Source: Shewanella phaeophyticola
GTDB lineage: Bacteria; Pseudomonadota; Gammaproteobacteria; Enterobacterales; Shewanellaceae
NCBI RefSeq assembly: GCF_025398315.1
Contig: NZ_JAODOQ010000001.1
Span: forward strand, 1,922,001 to 1,986,000
Length of the DNA stretch: 64,000 bases
Direction of reading: 5' to 3'
Positions 51,659-61,742 of this stretch are shown one piece after another (positions within the stretch are counted from its first letter, which is position 1; each line of letters starts with the position of its first letter). The translations under genes were made by a program, and so were the position numbers. Under the pieces are notes generated by a model. The model made no database searches. It saw nothing but the letters and a program-made list of their open reading frames with translations, and had not been told where the DNA came from.

Positions 51659-53696
51659 ATGGCGATGATTAAAAAACACAAAGTTGCAATTGCAGTGTGC
51701 AGCCTCATGACATGTCAATTAGCAATTGCAGCAGATCAGAGTGATGTATTTTCTTTAGGTGAAATTGTTGTATCAGCACAGACAGGTGTTAGAGATATAA
51801 CAATTCATAACACCATGACAGAAGACCAAATTGAACTTGTCGGTGCAAAAACGGCAGCTGATGCATTAGATTATATTCCCGGAGTTCATACAGCTCAGTC
51901 TAGCAAGGGTGAAAAATTCATAACCATTCAAGGGTTTGAACAAGATAAAATCTTAGTTCTTCTTGATGGTGTCCCCTATTACGAAACCAATTACGGTCAG
52001 TTAGATTTAAACCAAATTCCAGCAAGCATTATCGCCAAAATTGAAGTGACTAAAGGTGCATCATCGGTACTGTATGGCTTCAAATGGAATGGGTGGCGTT
52101 GTGAATATTGTTACCAAAAAAGGTCAAGATGGCATTAGTGGTGACCTTGAAGCATCATTAGGCCAAATGGGGCAAAATAATGAATCGGCCTCAATTAGTC
52201 TTGGTAAAAATGGTTTTAGCTTATTTGCAACCGTAAATCACCGTGGTCGTGACTCCATGAGAATGTCTAACGACTATGAACCTGTACTTTCAGACATAAA
52301 AGATAAGTATGGCGACTTACCGAAACAGATGATCGTAGAAGATGGCGACAAACGCGAAAATTCATCTTATGACTCCACAAATATCTGGGTACGTGGTGGG
52401 TATGCTAACGAAAATAGCGAAATTTTTGCCAGTGTGTTCAATCTTGATACCGAAAGAGACTTACCTTACAACACCCGTTATAACAAAGTTTTCAGCGACT
52501 TCAGTAGTTTTGCCAACATTTCTGAATATAAAGATACCGGGGTAGATTTAAGTGGTCTTCATCGTATTAATGATTCACTCACTCTACGCGCATTAGCCTA
52601 TTATCATATCCATGATGACAGCTATGATTCTTATGATACACCTGAACAATACGTAAAATTGGCGGTAAGTAGTTATAGTGATTATACCGGTGGTGGAGCT
52701 GTTTTTGCCGATATGAACTTAACTGATTGGAATAACTTAAGCGTATCAGTTAACTATAAAAATGATGTCCATAAGAAAAAAAATGTCGCTTATGTTGACC
52801 CTGATGAATCTCACGGTTATGAACGTTCTCAATTAGATACTATTAGTTTTGCGGCCGAAGATACCATGACATTTGGAGCGTTCAATGTTGTTGCAGGGAT
52901 TGCATGGCATAAACAAACTGTTGGTGAAGACAGCGGTATCGATGCAGACACAGATGATGATGATTCTGATACGTTTGATCCTAGCTTAGGTATGAGTTAC
53001 ACCTTTGATAACGCTGGGCTTGTTTATGGTTCAATCGCACAAAAAACTCGTTTCGCTACTTTTTCGGAAATGTATGATGATACCGGTGCTCGTCATGATC
53101 TAAAACCTGAACGCAATACCAGTTATACATTAGGTTGGAAAAATGATCTTGCTTATACTTGGTTAAACAACATCGATATTGGTCTATTTTATCATGATAT
53201 TAGCGATAAAATTGTAGAAGTGTACATAACAGATCCAACCGATCCAGACTCGGAGCTTGAAGTTAATCAAAATGTGGGCACATCTAAGTTTTACGGTATC
53301 GAATTAAGCACGCTAAGCCAGTTATCAGAAAATATCAGTTTATCATTCGATTACAGTTATACTCACGCTCGCAATGAAAGTGAAGATCGTGAGTCTGACT
53401 ACTTCCGTGATATCCCTAAAGATTCATTTACCGCGATGTTAAATTGGCATCAACCCACGTTAGACATTAATAGTAATTTACGTGTTCGTTACCGTACGGA
53501 TATTTTAATTGATGTTGATTCAGATGAATGGGAAAGCGATACATTAACCATCGATATGGGCGTTAAGAAAGCATTTACACCGCAATTTTCTGCATATGTA
53601 AACCTCAATAACGTTTTAGATGAGTCGCACTACGAAGGATACGGCCAACCAAATGAAGGTCGTTCTTATGAAGTCGGCGTTAAATATCGTTTTTAA
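51659..53696 (+). CDS. TonB-dependent outer-membrane receptor (frameshift in the text)
   Basis: This is a ligand-gated porin. A signal peptide is followed by a plug domain with a TonB-box-like ALGEIVVSA region (SLGEIVVSAQTG), IEVTKGASSVLYG and GGVVNIVTKKG, and a beta-barrel ending in YEVGVKYRF with the C-terminal Phe. The frame breaks at the almost universal plug motif YGPN: the text reads GGCTTC for GGCCC at 52076-52081. Removing one base gives about 680 residues. I chose ATG 51659, which has GGAG six bases upstream. It leads an operon with a FecBCD-like ABC transporter. The ligand is not certain: siderophore, haem and corrinoid are all possible. Confidence 0.9.
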
Positions 53697-53705
53697 GGAT
53701 AACGA

Positions 53706-54704
53706 ATGTCTAACATACTATTAAGTATTGTAGCCATTCTACTTTGTGGACTTTCAAGTGTATCGGCAACGCCGATACACTTGATTGATCAACAAGGCCG
53801 TGAAGTGGTATTACAAAAACCTGCAGAGCGAATAGTCTCAACCTTTACCCCAGCTAATTTATTTTCCTTAAGTTTAGGACTTGCAGATAAATTAGTAGGA
53901 ATTGGTGGCATGACTAAAAACTCACCGTTTATCAATAAGCAGCAAGGCAATCGTGAACCTTCGGTTGTTGGTAGTCGTTCAGCTGGCACCAGTTTAGAAA
54001 CCATCATTGCGTTAAATCCAGACTTAGTTTTAGTCTATGGCAAAAAAGACGGTTATCGATTAGCAGACCGATTAACTTCATTAGGTATCGCCTGTTTAAT
54101 CATTCAGCCTGAAACATTTGAGGATGCCGAAAACGTCATTGATTTACTCGCCAAAGCAACAGGTACTCAAGTTAAAGCTGCGCAAATTGCCGCTGAAAAC
54201 CTGAGGTTAAAAAACATTATCAACACGGGTTTGGCAGATTTACCCGCAGCACAGCGTTTACGGGCTTATTATGTTAACCGTTCAGATTTGTACCGAACAG
54301 CAAGTGAAGAAATGTTTCAACACCAATTAATGACGACCTCTGGTGTCAACAATGTCGCTAAAGATGTTCCAGGGTTTTACCCTAAAGTGAATGTTGAGCA
54401 GTTATTAATCTGGCAACCACAGTTATTAATTAGAGAATCAAATGATTCATCCAAAGTCGATGAGCAATTAGTACAATCGTTGGTGGCACCGCTAACCCAA
54501 TTGCCACAAATAATGTTACCCGAAGGCAGCTTTTGGAATATGCCCTCGCCTATGGCAATGGCTGGTGCGCTTTACATTGCCGTAAACGCATATCCAGAAC
54601 AATTTAAAGAGGTAAACGCTGAAGCTGAAATAGCGCGTTTTTATCACGTTGCTTTTGGCGATGAGTGTTTATCGCCATTACAAAGTCAGCCTAAATGCCA
54701 GTAA
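53706..54704 (+). CDS. Periplasmic binding protein of FecB/BtuF type
   Basis: This 332-residue class III solute-binding protein has a signal peptide (LSIVAILLCGLSSVSA). It shows the family start IDQQGREVVLQKPAERIVSTF, the ALNPDLVLVYG motif near residue 105 and a long linker helix. It would hand the ligand from the receptor to the permease. It lies 9 bases after the receptor gene and overlaps the permease gene by 10. Confidence 0.9.
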   Translation: MSNILLSIVAILLCGLSSVSATPIHLIDQQGREVVLQKPAERIVSTFTPANLFSLSLGLADKLVGIGGMTKNSPFINKQQGNREPSVVGSRSAGTSLETIIALNPDLVLVYGKKDGYRLADRLTSLGIACLIIQPETFEDAENVIDLLAKATGTQVKAAQIAAENLRLKNIINTGLADLPAAQRLRAYYVNRSDLYRTASEEMFQHQLMTTSGVNNVAKDVPGFYPKVNVEQLLIWQPQLLIRESNDSSKVDEQLVQSLVAPLTQLPQIMLPEGSFWNMPSPMAMAGALYIAVNAYPEQFKEVNAEAEIARFYHVAFGDECLSPLQSQPKCQ

Positions 54705-55741
54705 TGACAAAACACCATTTATTGCCTATTCAATGGGCGGCATTGGCAACCATCATCCTTTTAGTTGGGTTGTATGCTGGACGATTTGCCATTAATCCAA
54801 GTGATTTATTAAGCGCCATGCAAAAGTTGCCTTCGGTACTCATTGATTTAATGATGACGGGGCAAGTTTCTGAGGAGTTAACCCAGCAAGAACGGATCAT
54901 TTTACTGATTCGTTTGCCACGGTTACTCACCGCATTAATTGTGGGTGCCGGCCTTGCTGTTTCTGGTGCTGTGTATCAAGGCGTATTTAGAAACCCGTTA
55001 GTGTCACCTGATATTCTAGGGGTGGCATCGGGTTGTATGTTTGGTGCCGCTATGGGCCTTATTCTACCTGGTAGTAGTTGGTTCACCGTACAGTTACTCG
55101 CTTTTGTTTGTGGATTATCAGCCGCTTGCGTTGCGATGTTTATGGCCAGAAAATTTGGCAGTAATAGCATATTGTTGATGTTAATGACCGGTATTATTAT
55201 CGGGTCAATATTTGGTTCAGGCTTAACCATGCTAAAAGCACTCGCCGATCCTTATGGTGAATTACCCGCAATTGTCTTTTGGTTAATGGGCTCCTTGTCT
55301 GCCAGTAGTTGGAGTACTGTAGCGCAACTGGCTGTACCGGTCGTTATTGGATATACGCTAATTCACTCGCTACGTTATCGGTTAAATGTTCTCTGCTTGG
55401 GTGATCAGCAAAGCCGCAGTTTAGGCATAGAACCTGCAAAATTACGCTTAGTATTAATCATTATTAGCTCATTTATTGTGGCATCTTGCGTGGCAACCGT
55501 TGGACAAGTTGCATGGATTGGCTTAGTCGTTCCGCATATGGTGCGCACCTTTGCTGGGGCGAATAATATGCGTGTGATTCCCCTTTCCACCGCAATTGGC
55601 GCTATTTTTCTACTGCTAGCTGACAGTGTTGCAAGATCAAGTTTCACTATGGAAATTCCGATTGGGATTGTCACCTCTTTAGTTGGCGCCCCTTTGTTTG
55701 CTTTCTTATTATTCCGGTTCCGCCAAGGAGGCACTTACTAA
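54695..55741 (+). CDS. FecCD-type ABC transporter permease
   Basis: This 348-residue permease has about ten membrane helices and the family motif GLAVSGAVYQGVFRNPLVSPDILGVASG near residue 89. Its coupling region is SRSLGIEPAKLR and the conserved segment GQVAWIGLVVPHMVR. It moves siderophores, haem or vitamin B12 across the inner membrane with the ATPase encoded next, whose ATG overlaps its stop. It contains one of the two intact GGGCC sites (55054-55058). Confidence 0.93.
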   Translation: MPVMTKHHLLPIQWAALATIILLVGLYAGRFAINPSDLLSAMQKLPSVLIDLMMTGQVSEELTQQERIILLIRLPRLLTALIVGAGLAVSGAVYQGVFRNPLVSPDILGVASGCMFGAAMGLILPGSSWFTVQLLAFVCGLSAACVAMFMARKFGSNSILLMLMTGIIIGSIFGSGLTMLKALADPYGELPAIVFWLMGSLSASSWSTVAQLAVPVVIGYTLIHSLRYRLNVLCLGDQQSRSLGIEPAKLRLVLIIISSFIVASCVATVGQVAWIGLVVPHMVRTFAGANNMRVIPLSTAIGAIFLLLADSVARSSFTMEIPIGIVTSLVGAPLFAFLLFRFRQGGTY

Positions 55742-57065
55742 TGCTCAAGGTATTTGATATTCGCTTTGCTATTGGCGACAAACTTTTATTAGACAATGTC
55801 AGTTTTGAGTTAAAGCCCGGTGAGTTTTTAGCGATTTTAGGTGCAAATGGTGCGGGTAAAACGACCTTAATGAACTGTTTATGCGGTTTAACGCCCCCAA
55901 GTAATGGCTCTATATTGTTAAACCAACGCCCATTAAGTGATATGTCTCGTGCAGACATCGCAATGCAACTGGCATTGGTGCCTCAGCAACAAGAAACGGC
56001 ATTTGCTTTTACCGCTTTAGAAATGGTGGTGATGGGGCGAACCCCCTTTATTTCCACTTTTGAATCGCCATCTGAACAAGATGTGATTGATGCAAACAAC
56101 ATCATGCAATTATTAGATATTGGCGGGCTGGCTGAAAGTGATTACAACCGCTTGTCCGGTGGCGAGCGCCAGTTAGTTTTATTAGCCAGAGCATTATTTC
56201 AAAGTAACCGTTTACTGCTTCTTGACGAACCGACAAACCACCTTGATTTTCGTCATCGTTATCAAGTGTTATCTCAAGTTAAACGCAGTTGTATTGAATT
56301 AAATACTGCCGTTATCGCCATTTTACATGATCCCAATTTGGCTCAACTTTACGCGGATAAAGTGCTGCTGTTAGAAGATGGCAAAGTGCTTAATTATGGT
56401 GAGCGTGATGTGGTGATGACCAGTGAAAATATTAGTCGCCTTTATGGCATCCCTGCCACTAGTTACCAAGTCGCTCAGACAGAGTTTTTTATTCCACAAA
56501 ATGTATTAGGGCAAGCCCCTAGCAAGGTGTTGATTATTACTGGCGATAGTGGCAGCGGCAAAACAACACTGTTAACCGAATTGATTCAGCAATGTCACAA
56601 AGACGACATTCCTCTGGCGGGAATACTCTGCCCTGGCGAGATGAAAGACGGCCAAAGGTTCAGTAGCGACATTGTCGATATTGCAACAAATGAACGATGT
56701 TTGTTTGGGCATCGTACAGGCGTACTGGATAAAAAAACCAAGACTCGATTTTCTTTTACAGAGCAGGGAATGGCGTTAGGGATTAAGGCATTATCGCCAA
56801 ATGACATCCACATAAAAACGGTTTGTATTATAGATGAAATAGGCTACAATGGAGCTAAACGGACAAGGATTTGGTCACCAAATAGCGCCATTATTAGCCA
56901 TGGCCGGAAGCCGTCATATTTGGGTCGTTAGGCTCCAATTTAGTTAGCCAAGTTTGCCGGCATTGGTCTTTACATAACCCTCAAATTGTCAATATTAACG
57001 ACACTGATGTACTGAAAAAACTAATACGATTTGCGAAGAATAATCAACACTATACCGAAACCTAA
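55741..57065 (+). CDS. ABC transporter ATPase fused to a THEP1-type NTPase (two frameshifts in the text)
   Basis: Residues 1-250 form a FecE-type ATPase: Walker A GANGAGKTT near 36, signature LSGGERQLV near 139, Walker B LLLLDEPTNH near 160. A second, unrelated P-loop (ITGDSGSGKTTLL near 265) begins an NTPase_1/THEP1-like domain with VCIIDEIGPMEL near 362. This second domain is broken twice. DEIGPMELNG needs GGCCC (text GGCTAC, 56842-56847) and VVRPNLVSQ needs GGCCC (text GGCTCC, 56931-56936). Removing one base at each carries the frame to TAA 57063-57065, giving 440 residues. The NTPase role in uptake is unknown; the fusion is unusual. Confidence 0.85.
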
Positions 57066-57093
57066 TGACAAGTGTTAACAAGAGCATAATGAC

Positions 57094-57786
57094 ATGAGTG
57101 AGACAAGTTTAAGGTCTATTGAGACCGCGAGTAAAATGAGATTATCGGTGCGATTAGCTAATGTTGCTTTGCTTGGTTTAGCAATATTTATATTAACCCT
57201 CATTAATACCAATAGTCTGCTGTTTCCTGCTAGCAGTGAAATGGTTTATTTAGTCGCCACAGCCTTGGTATGTATGCTGTCACTGGTTTTCTTAAGTTTA
57301 CAAAACCGTGCACAAATTAATTATGTGTTTACCTTATGTGCGATATCACTTGCAATGCTGATGTACAGTCAAATGCTTACCCCACCTAAAGACAGTAGCG
57401 CCATGCTGACTTCGATTTGGGCACAATTATTTTTCTTATCGCGGCCATTAGCCTTGGGTTTAGCCATTGCCGGATGTTTGGGGTATTTAATACAAGCTTT
57501 ACGCAGTGACGCCAATTTAGAGAGTCATAGTCATCTGTTGAGTTTATTTGCTGGGACAGCCTATTTAGGCGGTGAAATTGCGGGAAGTTTTTGGCACTTT
57601 ATCGGCTGGGGACGCAGTTGGAGCTGGAGTGGTCACTTTTTCTTATCAGCATTAACTTACCTGTTGTTTATTTTAGTATTTCATATTCCTAAAGCGTGGT
57701 TTTCCAATGCTAATGCACTTTGTATGGCAAAGGCTGCGGTATTGGGCTTTATAAGCCTGTTGATGTTGGGATATCGATTACTATGA
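57094..57786 (+). CDS. CcsA-like integral membrane protein
   Basis: This 230-residue protein has six or seven membrane helices. Near the C-terminus, GEIAGSFWHFIGWGRSWSWSG resembles the haem-handling WWD region of CcsA (cytochrome c assembly), though the final Asp-Pro-Lys is missing. It lies 28 bases after the ABC gene and overlaps the next gene by four. A role in handling haem or another tetrapyrrole on the periplasmic side is an inference from this motif and from its ResB-like partner. Confidence 0.6.
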   Translation: MSETSLRSIETASKMRLSVRLANVALLGLAIFILTLINTNSLLFPASSEMVYLVATALVCMLSLVFLSLQNRAQINYVFTLCAISLAMLMYSQMLTPPKDSSAMLTSIWAQLFFLSRPLALGLAIAGCLGYLIQALRSDANLESHSHLLSLFAGTAYLGGEIAGSFWHFIGWGRSWSWSGHFFLSALTYLLFILVFHIPKAWFSNANALCMAKAAVLGFISLLMLGYRLL

Positions 57787-58604
57787 AGATGAACTGGTTA
57801 TTTTCAATTCGCTTAGCATTTGTCTTATTAATCGTTGTTTCTCTATGGTTTGCTGCAGGCATGGCCGTTAGTGAGCATGAAGCATCAAGGCAAGTGTTTA
57901 AGTTATTAAATGATTTACCTATGTCTCAATGGTTAGCTCCTTTATCAACTGCCCCAGTGGTTGCGGTTTGGCTTATTGGGTTAGTCGGATTAATGGTGCT
58001 ATTAGGTGTGAATACCGCTTTGTGTTCTTGGCGCGATTTATGGCCTACTTGGCGTCGTAAACGTTGGCATAGCCCACGCATAATGATGCTACCCATACAT
58101 GTACTCACTCTATTGGTTTTTTTATTTCATGGCATCGATTTGGTGTTCATTCATGGACACGATAGCGCGGTACTGCATCAAGGCCAAAGCTTCTCCAGTG
58201 GTCAATATCAAATACAACTTACTAATGTGGATTATCAAAATGATATCTCACTCATTAAAGAAGATGGAACAGGCAAAAGCCCTGCCGGAAGAATTACTCG
58301 CCGCAACGTAGAACAATTTGATCCACGTAAAAATAAAGCTCATTTTATTGTTGATGATGGACATAAAAAAGTCACTGGTGACGCCGAATTTATGCGTCAA
58401 TTTAGAGTGGATGATTTATATCTCACCGTGACCGATTTTAGTGTCCCTTATCAAAAGGATAATCTTGGTGTCCATGTCAAAGTAGTTGCCGTTCATAACC
58501 CGTTAGTAAACTACTTTTTTGCTTGTTATGGATTATTGCTATTAAGCCTATTCATTCAAGGATTTGTGTTTTGGCGCCGCTCATACAAAAAAGGAACTCG
58601 ATGA
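57783..58604 (+). CDS. ResB-like membrane protein, partner of the CcsA-like protein
   Basis: This 273-residue protein from ATG 57783 has an N-terminal helix pair (FSIRLAFVLLIVVSLWFAAGM; VVAVWLIGLVGLMVLLGVNTALC), a third helix, a periplasmic beta-rich domain and a C-terminal helix. This is the topology of ResB (Ccs1). The N-terminal SIRLAFVLL and the NTALCSW segment after the second helix fit that family loosely. A longer upstream frame lacks support. It couples to the DUF3450 gene (ATGA overlap). Confidence 0.55.
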   Translation: MKMNWLFSIRLAFVLLIVVSLWFAAGMAVSEHEASRQVFKLLNDLPMSQWLAPLSTAPVVAVWLIGLVGLMVLLGVNTALCSWRDLWPTWRRKRWHSPRIMMLPIHVLTLLVFLFHGIDLVFIHGHDSAVLHQGQSFSSGQYQIQLTNVDYQNDISLIKEDGTGKSPAGRITRRNVEQFDPRKNKAHFIVDDGHKKVTGDAEFMRQFRVDDLYLTVTDFSVPYQKDNLGVHVKVVAVHNPLVNYFFACYGLLLLSLFIQGFVFWRRSYKKGTR

Positions 58605-59404
58605 TGACAAGTCGAATGACACTAAATGCTGTATTCCCCTGTTGCTTATTATTACTTAGCAATATAACAATGGCGAGTGACACTAAACAGGTAAACGAAC
58701 AGCTTGCCGTTGATGCTTTAGCCGAGCAATGGGCAAAGAAAATACAACAACCCATACAGCAATCGGTTCAATTAGGGCAAGAAGCTGCTGACTGGCAACA
58801 ACAAAAAATGCATGCTTTATCTGAGCAACAACAAAGTTTAGGCGAACTCTATTGGACTGAATACCAACTGCAAAAAAAACAAAATAATTTACGATCGCTG
58901 CAACTAGAAATCGCTCAGTTACAACAAGATATTGATACGATTAATGTGCTAAAGCAACAACTTGAACCTCAACTAGAGGTTTGGTATGCCATGTTAGAGC
59001 AACAAGTATTTTCTGATTTGCCATTTGATTTTGATGAACGTAAACGACGCTTAGCCTTTTTACGTAGTGCAATGGATAAAAGTGAATTGCCATTAGCAGA
59101 ACGCTTTAGACGCTTATTGGAAGTCATCAGTATTGAAGTGGCTTACGGATACGGCCAGCAAGTAAACCAAGATGTGATCGTAATAGATGAAAAACCGGTG
59201 CAAGTTAACTTGTTACGTTTAGGTCGCTTAGCTTGGTTTTACATGACCCCAGATGAACAACAATTTGGCTGGTTTGATCGCAAAACTCGCCAGTGGAATA
59301 GCATACCAATCAATGAACAAGGCGATTTAAGATTGGCAATGGCGATTACCATGAACAAGCAAATTGCTGAAATCGTCAATGTACCATTAGGAGTGCAAAG
59401 ATAA
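58601..59404 (+). CDS. DUF3450 family periplasmic coiled-coil protein
   Basis: This exported coiled-coil protein has about 267 residues: signal peptide (AVFPCCLLLLSNITMA), long coiled coil (about 30-135), then the conserved C-terminal part LLRLGRLAWFYMTPDEQQFGWFD. It belongs to the TonB2-type energising clusters described in Vibrio and Shewanella, where it is always first. It probably works with the large ExbB-like protein that follows. Start ATG 58601 overlaps the previous stop. Confidence 0.88.
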   Translation: MMTSRMTLNAVFPCCLLLLSNITMASDTKQVNEQLAVDALAEQWAKKIQQPIQQSVQLGQEAADWQQQKMHALSEQQQSLGELYWTEYQLQKKQNNLRSLQLEIAQLQQDIDTINVLKQQLEPQLEVWYAMLEQQVFSDLPFDFDERKRRLAFLRSAMDKSELPLAERFRRLLEVISIEVAYGYGQQVNQDVIVIDEKPVQVNLLRLGRLAWFYMTPDEQQFGWFDRKTRQWNSIPINEQGDLRLAMAITMNKQIAEIVNVPLGVQR

Positions 59405-60843
59405 TGAAAGCAATATTGATTATTCTACTCCTTTGCCTCTCAACCTTAATCTGTGCGCCAAATGCTGTGGCATTAGAAAAAGATGAAATCATACCGCAAA
59501 GTGATAAATACAGCCAAATTGATCAAGCTGTGGACACTCATGCAAAAGCGCTCAATCAACAAAATCAGCAGTGGCGTGGCCGACTTAAACAGGAAATATC
59601 TGACGTAAAAAGTAATCAACAAGATTTAGACCAGCGCTTAAGTGATAAAAAACAAAAGCTGGCGGCTATCAATCAAAAAATAGCCGCATTAAACGTGCAA
59701 AAAAATACCTTAACCAATGATTATCAAAGTATTGTTGATGATATGAAGCTAGTCCAAGGAGCATATCAAAAAACGATCCGCAGCCTATCGCAACAATGGC
59801 AACAAAGTCCGACTCAGCTAATAGAGCCACAAAGACGGCAATCATTGGAAAAAGCCCAATCCCATCTTGGCTTTCCAAACTTAGCCCGCTTAAATGAATT
59901 AGTCACTTATGCTGTTGATGATATGAGAATGACCGCTGAAGTCACAAAAACTAATACGCCTATTAGCTTTGAAGATGGCCACATAAGTGACGAAAACCTC
60001 AGCGTTATTGGTGGGTTAATGGCGGTTAGTGACACTAAAACACCCAAATTCATTGTGTTTACCGATAAATTACCCACGGCAATTACCCCCAACAATTCGA
60101 CAATCAGTCACAACATCAATCAGTGGTTAACAAATCAAACGCAATTACTGCCGCTCGATTTAAGCCAAGGTCGGATGTTGCCAAGTTTGGCTGATAAACA
60201 AACCATTATAGATTGGGTAAAAAAGGGCGGCGAAGTACTGTGGCCTATCCTAATATTAGCTTTGATTGGTTTACTTATGGCTCTATGGCGAGCCATTGTA
60301 TTGTTTAGGTGGCGGCGCTTAGCTCATCTAGCCAACGAAGATCTTTCAGTCAATGAAGATAAAGATAACGTAGTCAATACCAATTTAAGCTTGATAAAAC
60401 ATAAATTGCTGAAGGCATCGCGCACTCCCGCAGCATCGGTACTCGCAAACGCTATGGTCATAGATTCAAGTGTTGAATCGATGGATCTTAGACTGAAACA
60501 ACTCATGTTGAAACAAATGTCAAAGTTTGAACGAGGTTTAGGTTTTATCGCATTATTGGCTGCTATGGCACCTATGCTTGGGTTGCTAGGTACGGTATCG
60601 GGTATGATTGAAACCTTCCAATCGCTCACCGAATTTGGTAATAGCGATCCTAAATTATTATCACAAGGTATCAGTAAAGCATTAATCACCACTCAAGCAG
60701 GTTTACTGGTTGCACTACCGTTATTATTACTGCATTACCCATTAAAACGCCGCGCACAAGCCCTTAGCTTGAATATGGAACAACAAGCGGCGTTATTACT
60801 TGCCCTGTTTATTGAGTCTGGTGATAAACATGACAATCAATAG
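59404..60843 (+). CDS. Large ExbB/TolQ-type protein with periplasmic coiled coil (TtpC-like)
   Basis: This 479-residue protein has a signal peptide, a periplasmic coiled coil (about 45-135), and a C-terminal MotA/TolQ/ExbB channel domain with three helices and the core AAMAPMLGLLGTVSGMIETF near residue 390. In Vibrio the equivalent TtpC is required for TonB2 function. It overlaps the previous and next genes slightly, so the operon is tightly coupled. Confidence 0.9.
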   Translation: MKAILIILLLCLSTLICAPNAVALEKDEIIPQSDKYSQIDQAVDTHAKALNQQNQQWRGRLKQEISDVKSNQQDLDQRLSDKKQKLAAINQKIAALNVQKNTLTNDYQSIVDDMKLVQGAYQKTIRSLSQQWQQSPTQLIEPQRRQSLEKAQSHLGFPNLARLNELVTYAVDDMRMTAEVTKTNTPISFEDGHISDENLSVIGGLMAVSDTKTPKFIVFTDKLPTAITPNNSTISHNINQWLTNQTQLLPLDLSQGRMLPSLADKQTIIDWVKKGGEVLWPILILALIGLLMALWRAIVLFRWRRLAHLANEDLSVNEDKDNVVNTNLSLIKHKLLKASRTPAASVLANAMVIDSSVESMDLRLKQLMLKQMSKFERGLGFIALLAAMAPMLGLLGTVSGMIETFQSLTEFGNSDPKLLSQGISKALITTQAGLLVALPLLLLHYPLKRRAQALSLNMEQQAALLLALFIESGDKHDNQ

Positions 60844-61351
60844 CATCATTTATTCAATTAGCCAATTTGAGCATTCACTGCTCGCGTTTATTGACGTAGG
60901 CGGAATCGTCATGTGGCCACTTTTTGGTTGTTGTTTGTGGATGTTATGGCTGGCAAGTCAAATTGTATTTAAGTCATATGATTTAGCTTATACCCGCACG
61001 ACAACGCAAACTTGTCCTGACTGGCTTAATCATCGACTTGACTCAATTGCATTAAGACAAGCTTATCAACAACAACATTTTGATCTTCAAGGCGTAAAAC
61101 TGTTATCTATGATTGCGCCGCTATTAGGATTACTAGGCACAGTTAGCGGAATGATCGCCATGTTTACTGCGGGTGCAGACTACGGTTTTCATGATCCAGC
61201 GGTGATCTCTGCGGGAATATCCATGGCAATGGTCACCACTCAAACAGGCCTTTTTATTGGGTTAAGTGGGGCATTATTGGCGTTTTTCTGGCAAAGAAAA
61301 CTGAACAAAATTCAACGTATTGATCTTGTAAGAGGTTACCATGCTGAGTGA
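60830..61351 (+). CDS. exbB: ExbB-type proton channel protein
   Basis: This 173-residue protein begins at the ATG at 60830 (MTINSIIYSISQ), inside the end of the previous gene. It has three membrane helices and the family core APLLGLLGTVSGMIAMF. With ExbD it converts the proton gradient into TonB movement. An upstream frame start (60800) adds only residues read from the preceding gene. Confidence 0.92.
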   Translation: MTINSIIYSISQFEHSLLAFIDVGGIVMWPLFGCCLWMLWLASQIVFKSYDLAYTRTTTQTCPDWLNHRLDSIALRQAYQQQHFDLQGVKLLSMIAPLLGLLGTVSGMIAMFTAGADYGFHDPAVISAGISMAMVTTQTGLFIGLSGALLAFFWQRKLNKIQRIDLVRGYHAE

Positions 61352-61742
61352 TCGCTTTAAGCAAGATAAAGATCCTGAAATCAATATGACTCCCATGCTT
61401 GATGTGGTATTCATCTTGCTCATTTTCTTTATTGTATCGACCAATTTTGTGCAGCAATCTGCCGTTGAAATACACCGTCCCTATGCCAGTACAGCTACTC
61501 GAGTTGAGGGTAGCCCTATCATAGTGACACTAGATACCACAGGCAGGGTGTACTTCGAATCTAAAGAAATCGATATCTATTATTTACCCGGTAAATTACA
61601 ACAAATTGTCAGCCAAACACCCAAAATAAAATTATTGATTGTTGCGGATACTAATTGTCCAACAGGGGTGACAATAAAAGTACTCGATATAGCCAAAAAA
61701 GCCGGAATAAGCTTTAGTTCTGTTGCATCCGAGAGTGACTAA
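61341..61742 (+). CDS. exbD: ExbD-type biopolymer transport protein
   Basis: This 133-residue protein has one membrane helix with the essential Asp in the motif INMTPMLDVVFILLIFFIV, followed by a periplasmic domain. It overlaps exbB by 11 bases and tonB by one. Confidence 0.94.
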   Translation: MLSDRFKQDKDPEINMTPMLDVVFILLIFFIVSTNFVQQSAVEIHRPYASTATRVEGSPIIVTLDTTGRVYFESKEIDIYYLPGKLQQIVSQTPKIKLLIVADTNCPTGVTIKVLDIAKKAGISFSSVASESD

